From NCBI GenBank assembly GCA_905234235.1, contig CAJOHN010000008.1, forward strand, positions 33,406-97,405: DNA of 64,000 bases, read 5' to 3'. The position numbers and the translations under genes were made by a program. The first letter of the stretch is position 1. The number at the start of each line of letters is the position of its first letter. The DNA is from an uncultured Selenomonadaceae bacterium (GTDB lineage Bacteria > Bacillota > Negativicutes > Selenomonadales > Selenomonadaceae). The notes below the pieces were generated by a model that saw nothing but the letters and a program-made list of their open reading frames with translations, did not search any database and was not told the DNA's origin. Of this stretch, positions 55,005 to 63,686 are shown in pieces.

Positions 55005-56903
55005 ATGGCTATAATGATTAACAACAGCTTCGACGCAATCAGCCCAATGTCGATGCTAAAACAAAACAGGCTCGTTTCCCAGAGAGAAACTCAGAACGTG
55101 TCAACAAAAGTTTTGAATATCAACGACGCAATCAACAGTGTATCCGCTTACTCTCTTGAGGAAAGCCTACGAATCAGGACGCGCACTCTTAATCAAGTCA
55201 ACAAAAACATCCAAGATGACACAGCCCTCCTCAAAACCGCGCAGGGGAGCGGCAATTCAATCGTCGATTCAATCAAAGAAATTCAGGATCTGGCGATTAA
55301 GGCTACCGATGAGACGCTTACGGATAACGACCGCCTCGTAATTCAAAAGGATATTAATCGGCTCGTCAACCAAATCTCGTCGGACGCGCAAATTACTTTC
55401 AACGGCAAGAAACTGATTGACGGCTCCGCCACGACCGGAAATCCGGAAACTGCAACGGTGCTCAGTAATGATTCGCTTTACAGAGGCACAACCGCCAATA
55501 CCGCGTTGACTGCATTAAGGAACAGTAGCGGCATAAATCTTGGCATTGAAGCCTCCGACCGAATCACTGCCTCTTACGTCAAGGACGGCAACATTTACAC
55601 TGCAAATTTCTTGGCGGGCAATAACAGGCTCGAAGACGTTTTCAAAAATCTCAATGCTACAAACGGCTTGACAACAACCGATAACGGTATGACGGCATTT
55701 ACCGACGCGGCATTTGTCGGCGGCGGAAGTGGAATATTGAAACCGCCAACTATTCGCCCCGAACCGACTGCTCCGACAAATCCAATCGCATTCAAACCGG
55801 TTGCCCCGACGCTCACAAAACCTGTAGAAGTTTCAATGCCCGTCGTTCCCGCAGAGAAAATTGAAAATTTGACCGCGCCGCCTAACATTGCCGATTATGA
55901 AAACGTGGAAGATTACAACGAGGCTGTAGCGACTTACGACGCGATTCAAGCCGGAACAATCAAAGTTTTGGAAAAGCCGACCGAACCGACGGACTTAACC
56001 GACCCCGATTATGCAACGAATTTGGACGCTTACAACAAGGACTTAGCCGCTTACAATGCCGCCGTCGCAAAATACGAATCGCAAACTGCCGAAGAACGCA
56101 CTGCGGCTATCGCGGCTTACAGCAAATATTTGACGGACAAGGAAGCTTACGATACCGAGCAGGAAAATTATGCGGTAGCCCTTAAAGAGTACAACGACTA
56201 CAAAAAGGATTACGATGAAAATCTTCTTCCGGCGTATCAGGCGGACATGGAGCTTTATCGTGCAGAGTACGCGCAGTATCAAAAAGATATGGCTGATTAT
56301 CGCCAGATGACTGCTTATGCTGTTCAATCCGACAGTGACGGCGTACACGTTGCGGCTCGTAAACCGGGACTTGAAGGGCAAATTTCCGGCGTGTCAATTA
56401 ACGTAACTGACAGTTCGGGCAACGCCAAATCGTTAGCAAACGCCGCATTGAATAACTTCAGGACAACGACTTTCGCGGCGGATGCGCAGGAAGATAATTC
56501 TATGTTCTTCCAAATCGGCGACACGATTAATCAGTCAATAAATTTCGGTTTCAACGACATGCGGGCGGAGGCTTTCGGGCTGAAGGGAGCCAACGGCAAC
56601 ATAATCAGCATCTCGACAAAGGCAGACGCTGATGCGGCTGTATCCACCATAGCAAACGCGTTGAGTAAAGCGACCGAACAACTCACTACTATGGGCTCTT
56701 CGGAAAAGAAACTCGGCTACATTGCAGACAGCTTGTCGTTTGAAATCAGCAATATCGAAGAACCGGATTCACTGGTGCGCAACCTCAGCATGGCAAAAAC
56801 TTTGACGGTATACTCCGCAAATTATTTCCGTAACAACACGTCGCAATCGATATTCGCGATAGCAAATCAGCATTCAAGTTCGGTACTGGGTTTGCTCAGA
56901 TAA
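55005..56903 (+). CDS. Flagellin-like secreted protein with Pro-rich and Tyr-heptad insert
   Basis: 632 residues. Residues 1-150 match the flagellin N domain (DDTALLKTAQGSGNSIVDSI, then DNDRLVIQKDINRLVNQI and FNGKKLIDGS). The last 90 match the flagellin C domain (YFRNNTSQSIFAIANQHSSS, ending VLGLLR). The classic loop with AADDAAGLAIS is replaced. The middle holds a Pro-rich stretch (about 250-300) and a Tyr-spaced helical region (for example YRAEYAQYQKDMADYRQM). ATG 55005 has AAGGAGGAG upstream. No flagellar genes are nearby; type I secretion genes are. It may be a surface filament or adhesin rather than motility flagellin. Confidence 0.82.
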   Translation: MAIMINNSFDAISPMSMLKQNRLVSQRETQNVSTKVLNINDAINSVSAYSLEESLRIRTRTLNQVNKNIQDDTALLKTAQGSGNSIVDSIKEIQDLAIKATDETLTDNDRLVIQKDINRLVNQISSDAQITFNGKKLIDGSATTGNPETATVLSNDSLYRGTTANTALTALRNSSGINLGIEASDRITASYVKDGNIYTANFLAGNNRLEDVFKNLNATNGLTTTDNGMTAFTDAAFVGGGSGILKPPTIRPEPTAPTNPIAFKPVAPTLTKPVEVSMPVVPAEKIENLTAPPNIADYENVEDYNEAVATYDAIQAGTIKVLEKPTEPTDLTDPDYATNLDAYNKDLAAYNAAVAKYESQTAEERTAAIAAYSKYLTDKEAYDTEQENYAVALKEYNDYKKDYDENLLPAYQADMELYRAEYAQYQKDMADYRQMTAYAVQSDSDGVHVAARKPGLEGQISGVSINVTDSSGNAKSLANAALNNFRTTTFAADAQEDNSMFFQIGDTINQSINFGFNDMRAEAFGLKGANGNIISISTKADADAAVSTIANALSKATEQLTTMGSSEKKLGYIADSLSFEISNIEEPDSLVRNLSMAKTLTVYSANYFRNNTSQSIFAIANQHSSSVLGLLR

Positions 56904-56923
56904 ATATTAAATTTTACTTAAAA

Positions 56924-56964
56924 AGCCCTGCAGGTCGCCGTTGAACTTGCGGGGCTGTTTTTTA
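56924..56964 (+). terminator. Terminator after the flagellin-like gene
   Basis: AGCCCTGCAGG (56924-56934) pairs with CTTGCGGGGCT (56946-56956), with G-T pairs, then GTTTTTTT. A TATAAT at 56970-56975 downstream may start RTX transcription. Confidence 0.82.
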
Positions 56965-56995
56965 TTCTGTATAATTCGCTTAAGGAGGGATTCTT

Positions 56996-58831
56996 ATGGC
57001 TGACATTAAGGAAAAAATTTTGGCGGCGGCGGAGAAAAATCTTAAAGCTTTAGGCAACGCGCTCGGCAAAACCGTCGGGGAGGCTCTTGAGGCTGATAAC
57101 GCGAACCTCGCCACCAATTTATATCTGCAACTCACGGACGTTAAGGACAGTTTCACGCGCATTTACGGCAAGTTGAAGGACATCCCCGACGAAGTTTATA
57201 CCGAAATTGCCAAGACGCTCATCGGCGAAATTGATTCGATTATCTTTGCTCAATATTCTTCTGACAAAACCGAACTCGTTAAGCAAATCGCAACGCAAAT
57301 CGGTAAGCTGTTCACTAAAATTCCGAATCAAGAAGTTACCGTCGACGGCACCACTTATAAAATTTCGTTCAAGGGCAGTCGGCTCGGACTTAAAGGCAAA
57401 TTCATCCGCGTTTCCGACGGCGATAAAGAATCTTGGTTGAATTGGAAGAGTGAAAGCTACGGTAAAAAAATTCTGGCGCAGTATGTAATTTCGCTTTTCA
57501 ACCTCGATAAATATTTGAGCGGAGATACGTTGTCAAGTTTCATTACGCTTGTGGACTCGAACGGCTACGAATTATTCAGCGCGATTCTTAAAAACGATAC
57601 CACTCAAAGCGCGCTCAAGAAAATTCTCGGCAGTAAACTTTTTAAAGCGATTGGCGGCGAAAATCTTCAAACCAAACTCGAAGAAACGCTTCTATCCGTC
57701 AGCGATGATAAAGTTCGCAACGCCTTGACGACTTACGTTGAATTGAATACCGCTTACAATAATCTGGTTGCGGAACTCGATAGCGGCGACATAGACAGTT
57801 TATCTGAGGCGTTCACGAATGCCGCTACGACGTTGCAGAGTTCGCTGAAAACTTTGGGCGTGACGGTTAATCTTGAAACGTTGCCGACGGATTCTATTGA
57901 ACTTACTTACAACAAAAGCAATACGGAAGTCACGATTCCCGCAGGTTACACGGGCGAGCTTAAGACTGCCGATTATAAAAGTTCAGTCAAAAAAATTTAC
58001 GCGGGCGACTTAACCGAAGACATCATCATAAACGGTAACGCCAAAGCTAATTCCATTTACGGCGGCAAAGGTAACGATACTTTAATCGGCGGCAAGGGCA
58101 ATGATACGCTAATCGGCGGCAACGGCGCGGACTTTTTCGTTTATAATTCGGGCGACGGCAGAGATGTTATCGCGGACTTCACGGCGGGCGAGGATAAAAT
58201 TTATTTGGCAAGCGGTTCAGTCGACAAGGCAACGGCGAGCGGCAAGAATATTACTTTCAAAGTCGGCAGCGGTTCAATCAAAGTTCAAAACGCTAAGGAC
58301 AAGGAAATTACAATCGCACTTTCCGACGGTTCAGAACAAAAATATCTTAACGGCTCGCGCATTTCCGACGACGGCTCAACTTTAATCGTTACCAATTCCG
58401 ATAAATCAACCGTGACGATTGGCGCGGCGATTGAAAATGTTGATGCTTCTGCGCGGACGACGGCGATTAAAATCACGGGCAATGGCTCGGCTAATTCAAT
58501 AATCGGCGGCAGTAAAAATGATTCGCTGTACGGCTCGGCGGGCAATGATACGCTCAAGGGCGGCAAAGGCAACGATAAACTTTGGGGCGGCGACGGCGCG
58601 GATACATTTATTTATGAATACGGCGACGGCAAGGATACAATTTTTGGTTTCGACGATAACGATACGCTGACGCTCGACGGGCTCGACTTCACCGCGTCCT
58701 ACAAAAACAAGGCTGTTACGTTGAAGTTTGATGACGGCGGCTATGTTATGTTAAAAAATTTCACGGCAACAACTTTCCACGTCGACAGCGACACCTACAA
58801 AATCAGCGGCTCCGAATTTAAGAAACAATAA
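56996..58831 (+). CDS. RTX (calcium-binding nonapeptide repeat) secreted protein
   Basis: 611 residues with no signal peptide. A helical N-terminal part (1-330) of unknown role is followed by two RTX blocks: GGKGNDTLIGGKGNDTLIGG near residue 358 and GSAGNDTLKGGKGNDKLWGG near 520, each ending in an ADxF(V/I)Y motif and GDGxDxI. Such repeats fold with calcium outside the cell. The C-terminal 60 residues would hold the uncleaved type I secretion signal. The exporter genes 6-12 kb upstream are the natural partner. AAGGAGGG precedes the ATG. Activity (toxin, adhesin or S-layer part) is not evident. Confidence 0.9.
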   Translation: MADIKEKILAAAEKNLKALGNALGKTVGEALEADNANLATNLYLQLTDVKDSFTRIYGKLKDIPDEVYTEIAKTLIGEIDSIIFAQYSSDKTELVKQIATQIGKLFTKIPNQEVTVDGTTYKISFKGSRLGLKGKFIRVSDGDKESWLNWKSESYGKKILAQYVISLFNLDKYLSGDTLSSFITLVDSNGYELFSAILKNDTTQSALKKILGSKLFKAIGGENLQTKLEETLLSVSDDKVRNALTTYVELNTAYNNLVAELDSGDIDSLSEAFTNAATTLQSSLKTLGVTVNLETLPTDSIELTYNKSNTEVTIPAGYTGELKTADYKSSVKKIYAGDLTEDIIINGNAKANSIYGGKGNDTLIGGKGNDTLIGGNGADFFVYNSGDGRDVIADFTAGEDKIYLASGSVDKATASGKNITFKVGSGSIKVQNAKDKEITIALSDGSEQKYLNGSRISDDGSTLIVTNSDKSTVTIGAAIENVDASARTTAIKITGNGSANSIIGGSKNDSLYGSAGNDTLKGGKGNDKLWGGDGADTFIYEYGDGKDTIFGFDDNDTLTLDGLDFTASYKNKAVTLKFDDGGYVMLKNFTATTFHVDSDTYKISGSEFKKQ

Positions 58832-58850
58832 TCCAAATGAGGTGCGAACT

Positions 58851-59204
58851 ATGGAACTCGCAACAATTTTTTTAATCTGGCTGGCGGTTACGATTATCGA
58901 CAACCTCGCCAAACGTAAGAAAAGACGATTACCGCCGAATGATTCGCCCGACTTTGATATTCCCACGTTGCCCGGCGACCCGAATTTTCCCGGCGAAGAA
59001 GTTCCGATTTTTATTGAGAATCCGCGACAGGTTGAATTTCGACAAAAAAATTCTCCGCCACGACAAAAAAAAGTTTCCGCGCAGGAAGTCAGCAAGGTTG
59101 AGGAGGCGGATGAACTCGACTTAAATTTAACGCCGTCGAAAGTCATAGACGCTTTTATCTTGGCAGAAATTTTGGATAAACCTAAAGCCTTGCGGAGACG
59201 ATAA
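58851..59204 (+). CDS. Small membrane-anchored hypothetical protein
   Basis: 117 residues. An N-terminal membrane span (LATIFLIWLAVTIIDNLA) is followed by a basic patch, a Pro-rich stretch (PPNDSPDFDIPTLPGDPN) and a helical acidic end (TPSKVIDAFILAEILDKP). No family recognised. ATG 58851 is used with GAGGTG upstream. It lies between the RTX gene and manA on the same strand. Confidence 0.65.
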   Translation: MELATIFLIWLAVTIIDNLAKRKKRRLPPNDSPDFDIPTLPGDPNFPGEEVPIFIENPRQVEFRQKNSPPRQKKVSAQEVSKVEEADELDLNLTPSKVIDAFILAEILDKPKALRRR

Positions 59205-59221
59205 TTGGAGGTTGAAATTTT

Positions 59222-60142
59222 TTGGCGATTTTGAAGTTGAAACCCGCTTGCAAGGATTATCTTTGGGGCGGGCGGCGGCTTGTCGAAGAGTTTAGTATTG
59301 TTTACGATAAAAAAATTTTGGCGGAAGCTTGGGCGTTGTCTTGTCATCACGACGGCGAATCAACTATTGAAGGCGGCGCGACTCTTTCCGAATATATAAA
59401 AGTTCACGGCGCGGAGATTTTAGGAAAAAATTGCCGACGCTTTAAGGAGTTCCCGCTTCTGATAAAGTTCATTGACGCGAGAGAAAATCTTTCCGTGCAA
59501 GTGCATCCGCCCGATGATTATGCTTTGAATCACGAGGGGCAACTCGGCAAAAATGAAATGTGGTACGTCCTCGACGCCGACGAAAATTCTCTGCTGTATT
59601 GCGGCTTCAATAAGAAAATTTCTCGTGATGAGTTTGTTGCCCGCGTTAAAAATAATTCGTTGCTTGAAGTTCTCAACGCTAAACCTGCGCGGCGCGGCGA
59701 TGTGATTTTTATTGCGGCGGGGACGATTCACGCGGTCGGGAAGGGGATTTTGCTCGCCGAGATTCAACAAAATTCTAACGTGAGCTATCGCATTTACGAT
59801 TACGGCAGAGGTCGCCCGCTCCATATCGACAAAGCCCTCGACGTGATTAATTTAAATCCTCCGAAACTGCGCGGCGAAAATTATCCGCACCTTGCCGCCT
59901 GCGATTATTTTGTTGTCGACAAGCTTACAATCGACGGAGAATTTTTATCGGAAGTTGATGAGAAAAGTTTTTTGAGCGTGTTGATTTTGGGCGGCGAAGG
60001 GAAAATTTCTTGCGGCGGTAAGGAATTTTTTTATCGCAAGGGTGATTCTTATTTTTTGACGGCGGGCGCGGGTGCGTGGAAAATTTGTGGCTCGTGCGAC
60101 GCGCTTTTAACGACGGTGCCTCCGCATGAGAAAAATTTTTGA
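59222..60142 (+). CDS. manA: Mannose-6-phosphate isomerase, class I
   Basis: 306 residues with a cupin fold. It starts KPACKDYLWGGRRL. Zinc ligands appear in LSVQVHPPDDYAL (Gln, His), GKNEMWYVLD (Glu) and AAGTIHAVGKGI (His). It interconverts fructose-6-phosphate and mannose-6-phosphate, supplying GDP-mannose and related sugars for surface glycans. Start TTG 59222, with TGGAGG upstream. The next gene overlaps its end by 17 bases. Confidence 0.9.
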   Translation: MAILKLKPACKDYLWGGRRLVEEFSIVYDKKILAEAWALSCHHDGESTIEGGATLSEYIKVHGAEILGKNCRRFKEFPLLIKFIDARENLSVQVHPPDDYALNHEGQLGKNEMWYVLDADENSLLYCGFNKKISRDEFVARVKNNSLLEVLNAKPARRGDVIFIAAGTIHAVGKGILLAEIQQNSNVSYRIYDYGRGRPLHIDKALDVINLNPPKLRGENYPHLAACDYFVVDKLTIDGEFLSEVDEKSFLSVLILGGEGKISCGGKEFFYRKGDSYFLTAGAGAWKICGSCDALLTTVPPHEKNF

Positions 60143-60797
60143 CGCCTATCAACTGGTCGGCAATTATTCAACATTCTTTGACCAGATGATGACGCGGGCG
60201 AATTTACCTGCGCGGCTGGCATTGAAAATTTTTTGGGGATTGGACGCGACGGCTTACGAGAAATTTTTAGCGCAAGCATTCGCGGGCATACCGAAGAATT
60301 TTAGCGGGCGATTGTTGGAAGTTCCGGTTGGGACGGGCGTTTTATCTTTGCCTGTTTATCAGAAGTTTAACGGCGCGGAGATTTTTTGTGCAGACTACTC
60401 GGATAAAATGTTGGACGCGGCGCGGGTTCGGGCAAGTCGTATGAATCTGCGCGGCGTTAAATTTTTTCAAAGCGATGTTGCGGCGTTGCCGTTCGCGGAT
60501 AATTTTTTCGACGTGGTTTTATCGCTTAACGGCTTCCACGTCTTCCGCGATAAAAATTCTGCTTGGTCAGAGACTTATCGGGTTTTAAAGAACGACGGAA
60601 TTTTTTGTGGTTGCATGTACGTTAAGGGCGAGAATCGGCGGACGGATTTTTTTGTTGAGAAATTTTGTGAGCCGCAGGGATTTTTTTCGTCGCCGTATGA
60701 AACACTTACGAGCTTGAAGAAACTTTTGAACGAACGCTACGCCCGCGCAGAAGTCACTAACGTTGAATCGTTCGCGGGCTTCGTCTGCACAAAGTAA
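60126..60797 (+). CDS. Class I SAM-dependent methyltransferase
   Basis: 223 residues. Motif I is LLEVPVGTGVLSLPVY, motif II EIFCADYSDKMLDAARVRAS, then FFQSDVAALPFADNFFDVVL and LSLNGFHVF. This is the UbiE/Methyltransf_11 layout. The substrate is unknown; an association with envelope lipid or sugar metabolism is suggested only by manA, with which it overlaps. Confidence 0.85.
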   Translation: MRKIFDAYQLVGNYSTFFDQMMTRANLPARLALKIFWGLDATAYEKFLAQAFAGIPKNFSGRLLEVPVGTGVLSLPVYQKFNGAEIFCADYSDKMLDAARVRASRMNLRGVKFFQSDVAALPFADNFFDVVLSLNGFHVFRDKNSAWSETYRVLKNDGIFCGCMYVKGENRRTDFFVEKFCEPQGFFSSPYETLTSLKKLLNERYARAEVTNVESFAGFVCTK

Positions 60798-60799
60798 GT

Positions 60800-60827
60800 T
60801 TGCTTATTCGCGCCGATATGTTACAAT
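60800..60827 (+). promoter_or_regulatory. Promoter for the DUF535-glycosyltransferase unit
   Basis: TTGCTT (60800-60805), 16 bases, TACAAT (60822-60827). It supports the start at 60862, because an earlier ATG at 60826 overlaps the -10 box. Confidence 0.6.
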
Positions 60828-60861
60828 GTCGCCCAATAAAACAAAAGCGAGTCGGAAAATT

Positions 60862-61785
60862 ATGAGCAACTTTATTGAACTTGGTAAAAGAATTTATGAC
60901 TTAAGCAACCCGCGAGAGGCGCACAGATTTACGGTGTTCGTGGCGCGTTGTTGCCTACATCCTCAGCGCATGAATCGCCTTGAAAAATTTTTTGAGCAAT
61001 CGGAGTTGCTGAGTAAAATCGCGGCGGGTTATCCGTTCGTCTATGAACAGGCGACGCGGGCATTTTTTTATTATCGGTCGACGTTTGATGAGCGTGTGCG
61101 GCTGATTCAAGAGCATATGCAATTTTTAACGTCGCGATTCACTGAGGATTTTCTCCTGCGACTTTATGGCGATAAAAAAATTGAACTGTGGCGGATGCCG
61201 CTGGATGAGACGCTCGGCGAAATGAATTTAGTTTTATGCGCGGAGTCGGGGCAACGTAAGGAGGGGCTTGCGGCGTTGATGTTGGATTTGCCCGATGAAA
61301 CGCACGTCTACCAGATTTTATTTTGGATAGCGCGAGACTCCGATAAAGATTGGGCGATGTGGATTGGCGCGTTGCAAGGTCCGAACGTCGACGACGCCCG
61401 CGAGCTGATAAAAAAAATTACCAAGAAATGCCACGCTTACCGCACGAAAAATTTAATCCTCTACGCCGCGCAGGCTGTGGCAAGGAATTTAGGCTTGAAG
61501 AAAATTTTCGCCGTCACGAACGAGGGCTACTACGCAAATAATCATCTTCGCCGCGACAGAAAACTTAAAACTTCGTTCAGCGATTTTTGGGCGGAAGCGG
61601 GCGGCACTCCGACGAGCGACGCGAGGTTTTACGAATTGCCGATTATTGAGACGCGCAAGACTGTCGAGGAAATTCCTTCGCACAAGCGGGCGCAATATCG
61701 TCGGCGATTCGAGTTGCTGGACAAGTTGGACGCGACGGTTGATAAAAATTTGCGAGGTTTTGAACGTGCGGATAGCGATATTTGA
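60862..61785 (+). CDS. DUF535 (VirK/YbjX-like) protein
   Basis: 307 residues matching the VirK/YbjX family: FYYRSTFDERVRLIQEHMQF near the middle, LIDLPDETHVYQILFWI-type segment as ALMLDLPDETHVYQILFW, and YANNHLRRDRKLKTSFSDFW near the end. Family members affect outer-membrane or surface properties in Gram-negative pathogens; the biochemical role is unknown. ATG 60862 is preferred on promoter grounds although the ribosome site is weak. The next glycosyltransferase gene begins within its last 20 bases. Confidence 0.8.
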   Translation: MSNFIELGKRIYDLSNPREAHRFTVFVARCCLHPQRMNRLEKFFEQSELLSKIAAGYPFVYEQATRAFFYYRSTFDERVRLIQEHMQFLTSRFTEDFLLRLYGDKKIELWRMPLDETLGEMNLVLCAESGQRKEGLAALMLDLPDETHVYQILFWIARDSDKDWAMWIGALQGPNVDDARELIKKITKKCHAYRTKNLILYAAQAVARNLGLKKIFAVTNEGYYANNHLRRDRKLKTSFSDFWAEAGGTPTSDARFYELPIIETRKTVEEIPSHKRAQYRRRFELLDKLDATVDKNLRGFERADSDI

Positions 61786-62908
61786 AAACATAATGACGCC
61801 GGGCGGGCACGAAGTCGAGTTCGACAGGATTTTAGTTGAGGAGTTTAAAAATCTTGGTCACGCGGTGGAGTTTTACGTTCCCGAAAATTTTTCATTCCAA
61901 TTCGATTATCAAACGCCCGTCAACAGGTTAAAAGGCGATGCTGTGACGTACACGAACTCTCGCGGGCTGAAGAAAATTTTAGCGGCGGCGCGGCGTGAAA
62001 TTAATCGGCAACGTTGGTACAGTCAGCTTTTCGACGCGCAGAAAAATTTTGACGCGCTAATAATCCCGACTTCAACATACAGATATTTACGGGCATTGAA
62101 TCACAGCGAGTTGAAAAAAATTTCTGTGCCGCTGATTTTTATTTTGCACGGCATTAATCCGACGGAGGCTCCAAAATTTTTAGCGGCGGCTGATAAACTT
62201 TCCTTCAACAAAAATATTAAGGCGGTTGTGCTGACGTTTGGCGATGATATTTTTGGCGAGCGGCGCGACAATATTTTTACGATTTATCCGCCGACGTACA
62301 CCGCCCGCGACATAAAAATCCCTGCCCCCCGACCCCTGATCTCTGCCCCTTTAACAATCGGCTTCTTTGGGCAGTATCGTCGGGAAAAAAATCTGCGCGG
62401 GCTGTTGGAAGTTTATTTGAAGGGCAACTATACGCGCAAGGTTAAGCTGATGATTCAAGGCTCGACAATGCACGCGGAAGATTCAGAGGACTTTGAAAAA
62501 ATTATCGAACAATATCGCGGCGTCGAAGGACTGAGTTTTTTGCACAAGGGATTAATCGGTGCGGAGTGGCAAAGGACGATTATGAACGTCGACGCGCTGT
62601 TAATGCCGTATTCTGCGCCGCGCTATCGTTATCATTGGGGCGGAATGCTTTTCACCGCGATTGGATTTGGCAAGCCCGTCGTTGCCAGTGACGATATGAA
62701 TCCCGAAGTGTTTGAGCTCTATCGTGTCGGCGAGACTTTCAAGAGCGGCAACCTTGATGATTTAGCTCGTGTGCTGGAGGATTTTATTAACGGCTTCGAC
62801 AAAAATTTTCCGACGTACAAAAAGAATTTGCAAGCGGCGGGGGAAGATTTTTCGCCTGTGAATTTTGCAAAGCGTCTCGAAAAAATTATGGAGGATTTTA
62901 ATGGCTAA
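61766..62908 (+). CDS. GT4-like glycosyltransferase carrying a heptamer-repeat insertion
   Basis: 380 residues, GT-B fold. N-terminal IFENIMTPGGHEVEFDRILV and C-terminal MPYSAPRYRYHWGGMLFTAI, GFGKPVVASDDMNPEVFEL are typical. Start GTG 61766 has GAGG eight bases upstream and overlaps the DUF535 gene. At 62320-62347 four heptamer units encode a Pro-rich stretch (PAPRPLISAPL) in the linker just before TIGFFGQYRREKN, the start of the second Rossmann half. The frame is kept. It probably acts in LPS or surface glycan synthesis, given its neighbours. Confidence 0.85.
   Translation: MRIAIFENIMTPGGHEVEFDRILVEEFKNLGHAVEFYVPENFSFQFDYQTPVNRLKGDAVTYTNSRGLKKILAAARREINRQRWYSQLFDAQKNFDALIIPTSTYRYLRALNHSELKKISVPLIFILHGINPTEAPKFLAAADKLSFNKNIKAVVLTFGDDIFGERRDNIFTIYPPTYTARDIKIPAPRPLISAPLTIGFFGQYRREKNLRGLLEVYLKGNYTRKVKLMIQGSTMHAEDSEDFEKIIEQYRGVEGLSFLHKGLIGAEWQRTIMNVDALLMPYSAPRYRYHWGGMLFTAIGFGKPVVASDDMNPEVFELYRVGETFKSGNLDDLARVLEDFINGFDKNFPTYKKNLQAAGEDFSPVNFAKRLEKIMEDFNG
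62320..62347. repeat. Heptanucleotide tandem repeat, locus 4 (in coding sequence)
   Basis: Units CCCTGCC, CCCCGAC, CCCTGAT, CTCTGCC run in frame through the interdomain linker of the glycosyltransferase. Confidence 0.6.
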
Positions 62909-63686
62909 GTTATCCGTGCTGGTTTTGGCTAAGAACGAGGAAAAATTTATTGGCGCGTGCATAAAAAGCGTAAAGGATTTTGCGGATGAGATTATCGTTA
63001 TCGACGACTTCAGCACAGACAAAACCGCGCAGATTTCCAAAGAGCTTGGAGCTCGTGTAATTCAACGCGGGCTTAACGGCGATTGGGGCGGACAACAAAC
63101 TTTTGCGATTCAGCAGGCGAAGTTCGATTGGGTTTTCTGTATCGACGCCGACGAACGCGCAACTCCGCAACTTTCAACCGAGATAAAAAAAGTTCTCTCG
63201 GCTGATGATAAAAATTTTGCTTGGCGGACTGCGCGGCTGAGTTATTTTTGGGGGCAACCTCTTAAGCACGGCGGCTGGTTCCCCGATTACGTCACGAGAT
63301 TATTTCCGACAAAAAATAGTTATGTTACCGGATTCGTTCACCAGAAAATTCATCACGCTTGCCAAGAAAAAAATTTTGCCGAGTCCGCTTATCTTATCCA
63401 TTATCCTTATCGCGATTGGAATCATTATTTTAACAAGCTGAACTTTTACACGACGCTTGCCGCGAAAAAAGCTCACGCACAGGGCAAGTCGGCAGGAATT
63501 TTGGATATGATTTTGCATCCTATTTGGGCTAGTTTCAGAATGTATGTTCTGCGCGGCGGTTTTTTGGACGGGATGATTGGATTTATTCTTGCGGGTTTTC
63601 ATTTTTTTTATACGATGGCGAAGTACGTCAAACTTTATTATTACGGCAAGGAAAATGTTCATATTACAGAGGAAAATAATTCATGA
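62901..63686 (+). CDS. GT2 glycosyltransferase, WaaE-like (LPS core)
   Basis: 261 residues. LSVLVLAKNEEKFIGACIKS and IVIDDFSTDKTAQISKELGA start the GT-A fold; DWVFCIDADERATPQL holds the DxD; RTARLSYFWGQPLKHGGWFP and RLFPTKNSYVTGFVHQKIH are typical of WaaE/KdtX-type beta-1,4-glucosyltransferases of the LPS core. A hydrophobic C-terminal segment (GMIGFILAGFHFFYTMAKY) may associate with the membrane. ATG 62901 has GGAGG upstream and overlaps the preceding gene by 8 bases. Confidence 0.88.
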   Translation: MAKLSVLVLAKNEEKFIGACIKSVKDFADEIIVIDDFSTDKTAQISKELGARVIQRGLNGDWGGQQTFAIQQAKFDWVFCIDADERATPQLSTEIKKVLSADDKNFAWRTARLSYFWGQPLKHGGWFPDYVTRLFPTKNSYVTGFVHQKIHHACQEKNFAESAYLIHYPYRDWNHYFNKLNFYTTLAAKKAHAQGKSAGILDMILHPIWASFRMYVLRGGFLDGMIGFILAGFHFFYTMAKYVKLYYYGKENVHITEENNS

